This document shows positions 7,197-14,630 of a DNA stretch of 24,999 bases, in pieces (position 1 is the first letter of the stretch; every line of letters starts with the position of its first letter). Under the pieces are notes generated by a model that ran no database searches, was not told the DNA's origin, and saw nothing but the letters and a program-made list of their open reading frames with translations. The position numbers and the translations under genes were made by a program. The stretch comes from Comamonadaceae bacterium. Its GTDB lineage: Bacteria; Pseudomonadota; Gammaproteobacteria; Burkholderiales; Burkholderiaceae_C. The stretch lies in the NCBI GenBank assembly GCA_947478935.1, contig CANJXV010000007.1, forward strand, positions 1 to 24,999, given 5' to 3'.

Positions 7197-7441
7197 TGGA
7201 CATCCAATTACCCGCCTCGGTGTGGACTGGCGGGCAAGAAGACGCCCATGCGCTGCTAGACAAATGGCTAGTGGCGCCTGGTGTGCCGGTGCACAAAGGG
7301 CAGGTGCTGGCGACTGTGGTCTTAGTCAAAGCCGCTATCGATGTGGAGGCGCCGCAGGACGGACATATCACCGCGATAGCTGTGCAGGACGGCGAGAGCT
7401 TTGGCGCGGGGACGGTGCTGGCGCACTTTGAAGCGGTATGA
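7193..7441 (+). CDS. Free-standing lipoyl-domain carrier protein
   Basis: An 82-residue protein made of one biotinyl/lipoyl domain and nothing else. The swinging-arm lysine is K46 in VLVKAAIDVEAP, where E2 proteins usually read D-K-A. The surrounding pattern (VHKGQVLATVVLVKA, then PQDGHITAI and DGESFGAGTVLAHFE) is that of E2-type lipoyl domains. There is no peripheral-subunit-binding domain and no acyltransferase domain, so it cannot be a complete E2. It presumably carries the acyl group made by the two E1 subunits next to it. Two ATGs are available (7193, overlapping the E1-beta stop, and 7196). A biotin rather than lipoate modification is possible but less likely next to E1 genes. Confidence 0.83.
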   Translation: MMDIQLPASVWTGGQEDAHALLDKWLVAPGVPVHKGQVLATVVLVKAAIDVEAPQDGHITAIAVQDGESFGAGTVLAHFEAV

Positions 7442-7466
7442 CGCTGCGTCCAGGGAGCTTTGCGGT

Positions 7467-8678
7467 ATGGGCTTGAAGGTGCGAGCGCTGGGCTGGTGGA
7501 TCGCAGGCTTATCGGCAGCTGGTGTGCTGGCCTATTTTGGCTACGCGCAATGGCTAGGTCCGCAAATCACTTTGGAGCCGGTGGTGCAAAGCACTTTGGT
7601 ACACACCATCGTGGCCAGCGGGCGCGTGGAGACCGCCCACCGCATCAACCTGGGCGCGCAAATCACCGGCACGGTGCGCGCGGTTTTGGTGGCAGAGGGC
7701 CAGACGGTCAAGCGCGGGCAATTACTGCTGGAGATGGACGGCAGTGAGTTACAAGCCAATCTGGCGCAGGCCGCCGCGGCCGAGCAATTAGCTGCGAGTA
7801 ATTTGCGTTTGCTGTCCGAGCTGAAACAACCGCTGGCTGACCAGGCCGTGGCGCAAGCGCAGCTCAACCTGCGCAGCGCGCAACGCAATGCAGCGCGCGC
7901 ACAAGAGCTGTATGCCCAAGGCTTTTACGGCGCCGCTGCCACCGAAGAAGCGCAACGCGCTTTGGACTTGGCGCAAACCCAGGTGACCATCGCGGCGCAC
8001 CAACACGCCAGCGTGCAGGCCCCGGGTGCGGAGACCGCTAGCGTCCAAGCGGGCTTGCGCCAAGCGCAAGCCGCGTCGCAAACCGCGCAGGCACGCTTGC
8101 GTTACAGCCGCATCAGCGCGCCGGTCGATGGCATCGTCATGGCGCGCAATGTAGAGGCCGGCGACGGTGTGCAGCCAGGCAAAGTGCTGCTGGTGTTGTC
8201 GCCCCAAGGCGCAATGCAATTAGTGCTGCAAATCGACGAAAAAAATCTTAAGTGGCTGCAAACGGGCCAAAGCGCATGGGCCTCGGCAGACGCGTTTGCT
8301 GATCAAAAATTTGCTGCGCGTGTGGCCTTTATCAATCCGGCGGTGGACCCGCAGCGCGGCGCTATCGAAGTGCGCCTGGACGTGCCCGTCGCAGTGGCGC
8401 AACTGCGCCAGGATATGACGGTTTCGGTGGATATTGAAGTGGCACGCAAAGCGCAGGCGCTGCATATTCCTTTAACAGCGCTGCATGATGTGAACCAGGC
8501 AGCGCCATGGGTTTTGGTGTGGCGCGAAGGCCGCGCGCAGCGCCAGCCGGTAAAACTTGGGATGCAATCTCAGGGCCGGGCAGAAGTGCTTAACAGCTTG
8601 CAGGCCGGCGCCTTGTTGGTGCCCGTGGCGCAAAGTGCTGTCCACGAGGGCGATCGCATTCGGCAGGCGCGGCCATGA
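7467..8678 (+). CDS. HlyD/MacA-type membrane-fusion protein of an ABC exporter
   Basis: A 403-residue periplasmic adaptor. Residues about 9-27 form a membrane anchor (GWWIAGLSAAGVLAYFGYA). Then follow the first half of a lipoyl-like barrel (ASGRVETAHRINLGAQITGTV), an Ala/Gln-rich helical hairpin (about 93-210), the second half-barrel (SAPVDGIVMARNVEAGDGV) and the beta-barrel/membrane-proximal domains. The ATG at 7467 is preferred: GGGAG lies upstream and the protein then starts at the anchor, whereas the open frame from 7401 overlaps the lipoyl gene. It begins 25 bp after the lipoyl-domain gene and ends in ATGA overlap with the permease. It should link the inner-membrane ABC transporter to an outer-membrane channel encoded elsewhere. 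Confidence 0.86.
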   Translation: MGLKVRALGWWIAGLSAAGVLAYFGYAQWLGPQITLEPVVQSTLVHTIVASGRVETAHRINLGAQITGTVRAVLVAEGQTVKRGQLLLEMDGSELQANLAQAAAAEQLAASNLRLLSELKQPLADQAVAQAQLNLRSAQRNAARAQELYAQGFYGAAATEEAQRALDLAQTQVTIAAHQHASVQAPGAETASVQAGLRQAQAASQTAQARLRYSRISAPVDGIVMARNVEAGDGVQPGKVLLVLSPQGAMQLVLQIDEKNLKWLQTGQSAWASADAFADQKFAARVAFINPAVDPQRGAIEVRLDVPVAVAQLRQDMTVSVDIEVARKAQALHIPLTALHDVNQAAPWVLVWREGRAQRQPVKLGMQSQGRAEVLNSLQAGALLVPVAQSAVHEGDRIRQARP

Positions 8679-9907
8679 AGCAAAGTGCCTGGCTGCCTTT
8701 CGAGGTGCTGGTAGCCTGGCGTTTTTTGCGCGAAGGGCGGATTCAGACTTTGTTTATCGTGGTCGGTATTGCCATTGGCGTGGCGGTGATTATTTTTATG
8801 TCGGCGCTGCTCAATGGTTTGCAGGCCAATTTTGTGAACCGGGTGCTGACCGGGCAGGCGCATATCCAGGTGCTCGGTCCCAAAGAGCGGGCGCGCATGC
8901 AAGGCGTGGAGCCCGGCAGCAGGGAAATGGCGGATATGCAAATTCCCTTGCAACGTGTCAAGGGCATAGACCAGTGGCAAAGCCTGGTGCTGCAATTGCA
9001 GGCTATGCCGGAAGTCAAATTGGTTTCGCCTGCCGTGCTGGGCGCGGCCTTGGTGACGCGGGGCGAGGCCAGCCGATCGGTGTCGGTGGTGGGCATGGTG
9101 CCGGACTTGTATTTTCAAATCATCGCCTTGCCCGAGAAGATGGTGCAGGGCACGCCCAGCATCGGCAGCGATACCTTGCTGATAGGCACCGAACTGGCCG
9201 CCGATCTGGGCGTGGTGCCTGGCGACCCGCTGCGCATCGCCACGGTGGGTGGCACGGTCTTAACCCTCAAGCTGGCCGGCATTTTTGACTTGGGCAACAA
9301 AGGCGCCAATAGCCGCAATGTGTTCATGGCCATGCGTACCGCGCAAAGCCTTTTCGGCCTGGCCGGTAGCGCCTCTATCTTGGACCTCACGCTGCACGAT
9401 ATTTACGCCGCTGAGGGCGTGTCGCAGCAAATCCAAAACCATACCGGTTTGCAGGCCGATAGCTGGATGAAAACCAACGAGCAGTTTTTTACCGCTGTGC
9501 GCGCGCAGACCACGGCCAATACCGCGATTCGTTTTTTTGTGGCCTTATCGGTCGGCTTTGGTATTGCCAGCGTGCTGGTGGTTTCGGTGGTGCAACGCTC
9601 GCGCGAGATCGGTATCTTGCGCGCCATGGGCGTGCGTCGCGCGCAAGTGATGCGGGTGTTTTTATTGCAAGGCGGCTTGCTGGGCTTGGCCGGAGCGCTG
9701 GTGGGTGCGCTGATCGGCGCACTGGCCATGGTGCTGTGGCAGCGCTATATGCGCAACGCCGATGGCAGCATCATGTTTGCGATGGCGATGGACGGCGCAT
9801 TGTTTGTGCAAGCGCTGGCGCTGGCCAGTTTGACCGGCTTGCTATCGGCCCTGGCCCCCGCGCTGCGGGCTGCGCGTTTAGACCCGGTGGTGGCTATCCG
9901 TGCCTGA
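8675..9907 (+). CDS. FtsX/MacB-type ABC exporter permease
   Basis: A 410-residue permease with the four-helix plan of the MacB/LolCE/DevC group. It has one N-terminal membrane helix (about 22-46: TLFIVVGIAIGVAVIIFMSALL), a large periplasmic domain, and three C-terminal helices. These are near 285-305, 325-350 and 370-395. The cytoplasmic loop REIGILRAMGVRRAQV and the C-terminal ALRAARLDPVVAIRA are signatures of the FtsX domain. No ATPase domain is fused to it; the ATPase is the next gene, overlapping by 8 bp. Members of this group move lipids, lipoproteins, peptides or antibiotics by a mechanical pump action. The substrate here is unknown. Confidence 0.87.
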   Translation: MKQSAWLPFEVLVAWRFLREGRIQTLFIVVGIAIGVAVIIFMSALLNGLQANFVNRVLTGQAHIQVLGPKERARMQGVEPGSREMADMQIPLQRVKGIDQWQSLVLQLQAMPEVKLVSPAVLGAALVTRGEASRSVSVVGMVPDLYFQIIALPEKMVQGTPSIGSDTLLIGTELAADLGVVPGDPLRIATVGGTVLTLKLAGIFDLGNKGANSRNVFMAMRTAQSLFGLAGSASILDLTLHDIYAAEGVSQQIQNHTGLQADSWMKTNEQFFTAVRAQTTANTAIRFFVALSVGFGIASVLVVSVVQRSREIGILRAMGVRRAQVMRVFLLQGGLLGLAGALVGALIGALAMVLWQRYMRNADGSIMFAMAMDGALFVQALALASLTGLLSALAPALRAARLDPVVAIRA

Positions 9908-10622
9908 GCTACCCATGCCGCTTGGCCAAGCCGCACCGGTGCTAGAGCTTGCGGGCATACGCAAATCATTTAACGTGGGTGCCGACAATGAAATCGAAGT
10001 CTTACACGGCATCGATATGTGCTTGTACCCCGGCGATTTTTGTGCCGTGGTCGGCCCCTCGGGCTCGGGCAAAAGCACGCTGCTCAATACCGTGGGCCTT
10101 CTGGATAGACCCAGCAGCGGCAGCCTGCGTATTACCGGCCTAGAGACCACGCAGCTAAGCGACGCGCAGCGCACGCATTTGCGCGGGCACAGCATTGGCT
10201 TTGTGTTCCAGTACCACCATTTGCTCAGCGCATTTAGCGCCCTGGAAAACGTGATGATGCCCATGTACGCAGCCCAGGGCTTGATGGATGCGAGCATGCG
10301 CGCGCGGGCGGCGCAATTGCTCGACAGCGTGGGCATGCACCCTTGGCTGGACGCACCGGCCAATCGCTTATCGGGCGGCCAGCAGCAACGCGTGGCCGTT
10401 GCGCGCGCGCTGGCCATGCAACCGGCGCTGATATTGGCCGACGAGCCCACCGGCAACCTGGACTCCAAAAGCGCCGACGGCGTTTTCGCCTTGCTGCGCA
10501 GCGTGTGCAAAGAGCATGCAACTGCTGTTTTGTTCGTCACCCACAACCCGGAACTCTCCGCGCGCTGCGACCGGACGATTGAAGTGATTGATGGCCGTCT
10601 GGGACCGGGTGTGGGCGTGTAA
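9900..10622 (+). CDS. ABC exporter ATP-binding protein (MacB/LolD type)
   Basis: A 240-residue ATPase with all motifs: Walker A GPSGSGKST (52-60), Q-loop Q104, signature LSGGQ (157-161), Walker B with ILADE (about 178-182) followed by the PTGNLD D-loop, and the H-loop histidine in VTHNPE. The sequence is that of the MacB/LolD/FtsE-type subfamily and fits the preceding permease. It starts at a GTG (9900) overlapping the permease stop by 8 bp; an ATG at 9915 is an alternative and would also remove only non-conserved residues. It is the last gene of the coupled run. The order adaptor-permease-ATPase resembles devBCA. Confidence 0.92.
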   Translation: MPELPMPLGQAAPVLELAGIRKSFNVGADNEIEVLHGIDMCLYPGDFCAVVGPSGSGKSTLLNTVGLLDRPSSGSLRITGLETTQLSDAQRTHLRGHSIGFVFQYHHLLSAFSALENVMMPMYAAQGLMDASMRARAAQLLDSVGMHPWLDAPANRLSGGQQQRVAVARALAMQPALILADEPTGNLDSKSADGVFALLRSVCKEHATAVLFVTHNPELSARCDRTIEVIDGRLGPGVGV

Positions 10623-10634
10623 ATTTTGATCGGG

Positions 10635-10706
10635 CGGTTCGCCTGGATAGGCCTCGGATGTTCTGGCAGAGAATGCCTGGTCGGTTTTTTCGCTACTGGC
10701 GAACCG
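10635..10706. other. Long-range inverted repeat after the exporter operon
   Basis: CGGTTCGCC (10635-10643) and GGCGAACCG (10698-10706) are perfect nine-base inverted repeats, 54 bases apart. Between them lie GGCA-GAGAA-TGCC (a small hairpin) and a run of six T (10685-10690). The structure sits 12 bp after the ATPase stop codon and 37 bp before the next gene. The small hairpin plus T-run may terminate the operon, though the stem is short. The outer repeat may close a larger RNA structure or be an operator. Confidence 0.4.
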
Positions 10707-10731
10707 TGCGCCGACGCGGGCGCGATGCCGT

Positions 10732-10737
10732 TACAGT
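10732..10737 (+). promoter_or_regulatory. -10 box suggesting a leaderless exporter mRNA
   Basis: TACAGT fits TANNNT and ends six bases before the ATG at 10744, so transcription would begin at or next to the start codon. No SD sequence is seen before this ATG. Together these point to a leaderless transcript. The -35 region is GC-rich and weak. Confidence 0.4.
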
Positions 10738-10743
10738 CACCCC

Positions 10744-11367
10744 ATGCCTTTCTCCGAATTGACGGCCTTGCTGCTCTTGTCCACCGTCACCAGTTTCACC
10801 CCCGGTCCCAATACCACGGTATCCACCGCGATGGCCGCTAATTTCGGGCTGCGCCGAGCCATGCAGTTCGTCTGCGCAGTGCCTATCGGCTGGGGGCTTT
10901 TGTTCAGTCTGTGCGCCGCCGGTTTGGGCGCAGTAGTGTTGGCCGTGCCTATGTTACGCCTCGCTATTCAAGGCCTGGGCATGGCCTATTTGCTGTGGTT
11001 GGCTTTCAAGCTGGCGACCACCAAAAGCCTGGCGCAGGCTGATGCGGCGGCGTTGAACGTGGGCTTTCGCCAGGGCGTGCTCTTGCAGTTTGTGAACATC
11101 AAGGCTTGGATGTTGGCGCTCACCGTGGTGGGCGGTTGGCTGGCCGGTCGCGAGGATGTGTTGGAGCGCTTTGCCGTGATCCTGCCTTTGATGGTCGCCT
11201 TTGGTTTTGTGAGTAATTTGTTTTATGCCGTGCTCGGCTCTTTCGCGCGGCAGTGGCTGAGCGGCCCGGTGCGCGAGGGCCTGCCGACCGGTTTACGCTT
11301 GCAATGGTTTAACCGCTTGATGGCCGTTTTGTTGGTGCTGACGGCCCTGTGGATGGCGCGCACATGA
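10744..11367 (+). CDS. LysE/RhtB-family exporter
   Basis: A 207-residue inner-membrane protein of the LysE family, whose members export amino acids or related small molecules. The family motif TSFTPGPNT is at residues about 16-24. The hydrophobic profile gives about six membrane helices, with the usual VNIKAWM segment (in place of NPKAW) near residue 120. The stop overlaps the start of the following EamA gene (ATGA). There is no SD; see the -10 box directly upstream. Substrate cannot be assigned. Being first of three exporter genes in a row suggests export of one class of metabolite. Confidence 0.87.
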   Translation: MPFSELTALLLLSTVTSFTPGPNTTVSTAMAANFGLRRAMQFVCAVPIGWGLLFSLCAAGLGAVVLAVPMLRLAIQGLGMAYLLWLAFKLATTKSLAQADAAALNVGFRQGVLLQFVNIKAWMLALTVVGGWLAGREDVLERFAVILPLMVAFGFVSNLFYAVLGSFARQWLSGPVREGLPTGLRLQWFNRLMAVLLVLTALWMART

Positions 11368-12296
11368 GTGAGCGTGAACAAAACTTGGGCATGTGGCTGG
11401 GCCTATTGGCGGTCGTGGTGTTTGGCGTCACGCTGCCCATGACGCGCCTGGCTACGGGCACTGCCGAAGACCCGCAACTTTCGGCTTGGTTTATTACCTT
11501 TGGGCGTGCCGCGCTGGCCGGGGCTTTATCGATCGCGTTCTTGCTCATTACACGTTCACCCTGGCCCACGCAGGCCCAGCGCAAGCCCTTGTTTTTTGCG
11601 CTGCTGGGCAATGTGATTGGTTTTCCGCTGCTGCTGGGTTTTGCCCTGCGCCATGTCACTTCCGGCCATGCGGCGGTGTTTACCGCATTGCTACCGCTGG
11701 CGACGGCGGCCATGTCGGCCTGGGTGCTGCACTTGCGCGCGCGGCTGGCGTTTTGGGTGTGTGCGGTGCTGGGCGCTTCGCTGGTGCTGGTGTTTTCTTT
11801 GTTGCGTGCCTACCAGCAAGGCACGGGTTTTGTGCCCGAGTGGGCGGACTTGCTGCTGCTGGGCGCCGTCGTGTCGGCGTCGGTGGGCTATGTCTATGGC
11901 GCGCAAGTGACGCCCTCGCTGGGCGCAGAGCGGGTGATTTGCTGGGTCTGCGTCATGGCCTTGCCCCTGACCGTGCCCGGCGCGTTGTGGAACTGGCCGC
12001 AGCAACCGATTCACACCACGTCCTGGCTGGCGCTGGGCTATGTGGGCGTGTTTTCTATGTGGGCCGGGTTTTTTGCTTGGTTCCGTGGTTTAGCCATGGG
12101 CGGGCCTTTGCGGGTCAGCCAGTTGCAATTGCTGCAACCTTTTCTCTCGATTTTGGTGGCGGTGCCTTTGCTGGGGGAGTCGCTGGAAGTGATGACCCTG
12201 GGCTTTGCGCTGGCCGTGGTGGCGGTAGTGTTTGCGGGCAAGCGTTTTTCTATGCCACCTATGTCGGTCGCTGTGGATGAGGAGAAGGCGGATTGA
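11364..12296 (+). CDS. EamA/DMT-family transporter
   Basis: A 310-residue protein with about ten hydrophobic helices arranged as two EamA repeats. Typical points are the N-terminal FGVTLPMTRLA, the first-repeat end GHAAVFTALLPLATAAMSAW and the second-repeat segment FRGLAMGGPLRVSQLQLLQPFLSILVA, which is characteristic of the drug/metabolite transporter superfamily. These proteins usually export amino acids, nucleosides or drugs. The ATG at 11364 overlaps the preceding LysE stop (ATGA). The open frame starts 15 bases earlier at 11349 but the overlap start is the better choice. The stop overlaps the TTG start of the next exporter. Confidence 0.87.
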   Translation: MSEREQNLGMWLGLLAVVVFGVTLPMTRLATGTAEDPQLSAWFITFGRAALAGALSIAFLLITRSPWPTQAQRKPLFFALLGNVIGFPLLLGFALRHVTSGHAAVFTALLPLATAAMSAWVLHLRARLAFWVCAVLGASLVLVFSLLRAYQQGTGFVPEWADLLLLGAVVSASVGYVYGAQVTPSLGAERVICWVCVMALPLTVPGALWNWPQQPIHTTSWLALGYVGVFSMWAGFFAWFRGLAMGGPLRVSQLQLLQPFLSILVAVPLLGESLEVMTLGFALAVVAVVFAGKRFSMPPMSVAVDEEKAD

Positions 12297-12985
12297 CGCC
12301 AGAGCAATGGTGGGGCGCGGCCTTGTTCATGCTGGTCAGCTCGATCACCCCCGGCCCCAATAACACCATGCTCATGGCCTCGGGCGTGCATTTCGGCTAC
12401 CGGCGCACGCTGGCGCACCTGATGGGTGTGCAACTGGGCTTTGGCTTCATGCTGATCGCCGTGGGTTTGGGCTTGCATGCGGTGTTATCGCAGTTTCCGG
12501 CGTTTTATGACGTGGTGCGTTTTGCGGGTGGGGCTTACATGGTTTGGATGGCCTGGAGTTTGGCGAGTGCGCGGCCTCAGCTAAAGACGCAGGACGGCAG
12601 CGCGTATAGCGAACCCAATGTGCCTACTTCGCAAGCAGCTTCAGCACCTGCTGCGCACCATGTGCCGCAGGCTTTGGACGGCGCGCAAGACCAAGCTAGG
12701 CCTTTAGGTTTTTGGGGTGCCGTATTGTTTCAGTGGGTCAACCCCAAAGCCTGGGTGATGGCGGTCACCATCATGAGCGCGTATGTGCCGCCTGGCGCTG
12801 GTCTGCTGCAAATTGCGCCGTTGGGACTGATGTTTGCTGTGCTGGGTTTTCCTTGTTCATCGGTGTGGGTGGGCTTTGGCAGCGCGCTGCGCAGCTATTT
12901 GCAAAACCCGTTTCGTATGCGGGTGTTTAACTGCAGCATGGCCGCTGCTTTGCTGCTATCGCTCTATCCGATGCTGAGCGGTTGA
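12293..12985 (+). CDS. LysE-family exporter with extended hydrophilic loop
   Basis: A 230-residue LysE-family exporter with SSITPGPNNTM (about residues 17-27) and the second motif WVNPKAWVMA. It starts at TTG (12293) overlapping the EamA stop (TTGA). GAGGAGAAGG lies a few bases upstream and supports this start. Between the third and fourth membrane helices (about residues 96-140) there is a Gln/Ala/Pro/Asp-rich hydrophilic stretch clearly longer than in the first LysE protein of this cluster. It is only distantly similar to that paralogue, so the pair is not a recent duplication. The last part (FPCSSVWVGFGS) is a normal family C-terminus. Confidence 0.86.
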   Translation: MTPEQWWGAALFMLVSSITPGPNNTMLMASGVHFGYRRTLAHLMGVQLGFGFMLIAVGLGLHAVLSQFPAFYDVVRFAGGAYMVWMAWSLASARPQLKTQDGSAYSEPNVPTSQAASAPAAHHVPQALDGAQDQARPLGFWGAVLFQWVNPKAWVMAVTIMSAYVPPGAGLLQIAPLGLMFAVLGFPCSSVWVGFGSALRSYLQNPFRMRVFNCSMAAALLLSLYPMLSG

Positions 12986-13132
12986 AGCGGCTCTGCAAAT
13001 CGCCGGCCTTGTCCGGTGCCATGTTGCCGCACCCCCAGCATCAGGCCTTCGCTGCAAGCGCGCAGGGGTGTTTGTAGCCAGGGGATGCGCGGCGGTGCAC
13101 AATGGAGCGTCGCTTTTAATTTTTAAGACGCC

Positions 13133-13411
13133 ATGCATAAACAGAGTCGCGTTATCCTCTTAGTCACTTCATGCCTGCTCGGCACACTGACTTTTGCCCA
13201 GTCACCGCCCAAGTGCAACTCCGGCCCGAAATCAGGTTGGACGGCCTCTGACAAGCTTTCCAAGCTGCTGGAGACCAAGGGCTACAAAGTACGCCGCATC
13301 GGCGATATGGCGGGCTGCTATGTGGTGGTAGGCACCAATGAAAAAGGCGAGGACGGAGAGTTCTTTTTTCACCCGCTAACGCTTGGCATTGTGGGTAGCC
13401 GATTGCGTTAG
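13133..13411 (+). CDS. Secreted PepSY-like small protein
   Basis: A 92-residue protein with a signal peptide (hydrophobic VILLVTSCLLGTLTFA, likely cut after A22). The mature part follows the small PepSY_2-type plan: W36, KLSKLLETKGYKVRRIG, then a central GCYVVVGTNEKGEDGEFFFHPLTLGIV. In this family the last motif is usually DPxTG; here it is HPLTLG. C28 and C62 could form a disulfide. Proteins of this type are periplasmic and their role is poorly known; related PepSY domains inhibit proteases or sense the cell envelope. The gene stands alone in a run of short gaps. The start ATG has no clear SD. Confidence 0.72.
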   Translation: MHKQSRVILLVTSCLLGTLTFAQSPPKCNSGPKSGWTASDKLSKLLETKGYKVRRIGDMAGCYVVVGTNEKGEDGEFFFHPLTLGIVGSRLR

Positions 13412-13498
13412 GCTGGTACTGCCGGACCGCACCGAGCCGGCTGTTAACTAGTAACCGGGCCATTGCGCTAAGCGCGAGGCCTAGGGCCGTATCGATGA

Positions 13499-13525
13499 TT
13501 GACCTCAGGCATCTTCCGGTAGGCT
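13499..13525 (+). promoter_or_regulatory. Candidate promoter giving a leaderless amidohydrolase mRNA
   Basis: TTGACC (13499-13504) and TAGGCT (13520-13525, matching TANNNT) are separated by 15 bp, slightly short. TAGGCT ends six bases before the ATG at 13532 and no SD is present, the same arrangement as before the exporter gene at 10744. Confidence 0.4.
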
Positions 13526-13531
13526 AGCGCC

Positions 13532-14566
13532 ATGCATATTTTTTACAACCCCGACCACGCCGCCCACCAAGGCAAGCTGGAGATGTTCCGTGGCCGCATG
13601 GTGCCTTGCCATGAAGTGCCCCAGCGCCAGGATCAGGTCGCTGCCGTATTGCAGGCGCGCGCGCTGGGATCGCTGCAAACGCCAAGCCGTTTTGACGACG
13701 CGCTGCTCACGCGCATCCACAGCCCGCGCTATCTTCAGTTTTTGCTAACCGCCTGGCAACAATGGATTGCGCTGGACCCAGCCAATGCAGCGCTGGACGC
13801 TATACCCAGCGTCTGGCCGACCCGCAGTTTTCGCACTGATATTGAGCCGGACAATTTTGCGGCGCGCATGGGTCTGTATTCTTTTGACGCCGGTACCCCA
13901 TTAACCGCTGGTACGTGGCAGGCGGCGCGTAGCGGTGCCGATTGCGCGTTGAGTGCGGCAGCGCATCTTTTGCAAGGCGGTCGCGCGGCGTTTGCGCTGA
14001 GCCGTCCACCGGGCCACCATGCCGGCGCGGATTTTTTTGGCGGTTATTGTTTCCTGAACAATGCGGCTCTGGCTGCGCAGTACTTGCGTGACGGAGGCTT
14101 AGAGCGCGTGGCGGTCTTGGATGTGGACTACCACCATGGCAATGGCACACAAGCGATTTTTTACGAACGCGCCGATGTGTTTTTCGCCAGTATCCACGGC
14201 GATCCGCGCACGGAATACCCGTTTTTTCTGGGTCACGCCGACGAGCGCGGACAGGGCGCGGGACTGGGCTTTAACCTCAATCTTCCCTTGCCGTGCGGTA
14301 GCGACTACGCGCGCTGGTCTGAGGCCTTGGAATTAGCTTTAACAGCCATTGCCACCTATGGCGCCCAGGCCCTGTTGGTGTCCCTGGGCGTGGACACTTT
14401 TGCAGGCGACCCGATCTCTGGCTTCGCGCTGCAAAGCGATGACTATCTGCGCATGGGCGAGCGCATCGCACAAGCGGGCTTGCCCACGGCGCTGGTGTTT
14501 GAAGGCGGCTATGCGGTGGAGGCGGTTGGCGTCAATGTGGCCAATGTGTTGAAAGCGTTTGCATAA
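13532..14566 (+). CDS. aphA: Acetylpolyamine amidohydrolase (class II histone-deacetylase fold)
   Basis: A 344-residue zinc amidohydrolase. It is alignable over its length with Mycoplana ramosa acetylpolyamine amidohydrolase (about 341 residues), from the N-terminal MHIFYNPDH to the C-terminal NVANVLKAFA. Zinc ligands are D199 and H201 (in DVDYHHGNG) and D288 (in LGVDTFAGDPIS). The catalytic histidines are H162-H163 in RPPGHHAG. The transition-state tyrosine is Y327 in EGGY. It should remove acetyl groups from acetylputrescine, acetylspermidine or similar amines in the cytoplasm. The gene follows the PepSY gene by 120 bp and appears to have its own promoter. Deacetylation of another small acetyl-amine or of protein lysines is possible. 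Confidence 0.88.
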   Translation: MHIFYNPDHAAHQGKLEMFRGRMVPCHEVPQRQDQVAAVLQARALGSLQTPSRFDDALLTRIHSPRYLQFLLTAWQQWIALDPANAALDAIPSVWPTRSFRTDIEPDNFAARMGLYSFDAGTPLTAGTWQAARSGADCALSAAAHLLQGGRAAFALSRPPGHHAGADFFGGYCFLNNAALAAQYLRDGGLERVAVLDVDYHHGNGTQAIFYERADVFFASIHGDPRTEYPFFLGHADERGQGAGLGFNLNLPLPCGSDYARWSEALELALTAIATYGAQALLVSLGVDTFAGDPISGFALQSDDYLRMGERIAQAGLPTALVFEGGYAVEAVGVNVANVLKAFA

Positions 14567-14630
14567 GTCCTGGTGGGCCAGTGCATGGTGTGGCTCAGCG
14601 CATTCGACGCGCAAATTGCTGGGTGTCGTT

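Noticed and set aside
7443..10622. Calling the exporter a true MacAB macrolide pump
   Set aside because: MacB has a fused ATPase and permease; here they are separate genes, so only the general type can be stated.
11393..12280. 295-codon frame overlapping the EamA gene
   Set aside because: It is a +1 shadow of a clear ten-helix transporter and consists of Gly/Arg/Cys-rich sequence.
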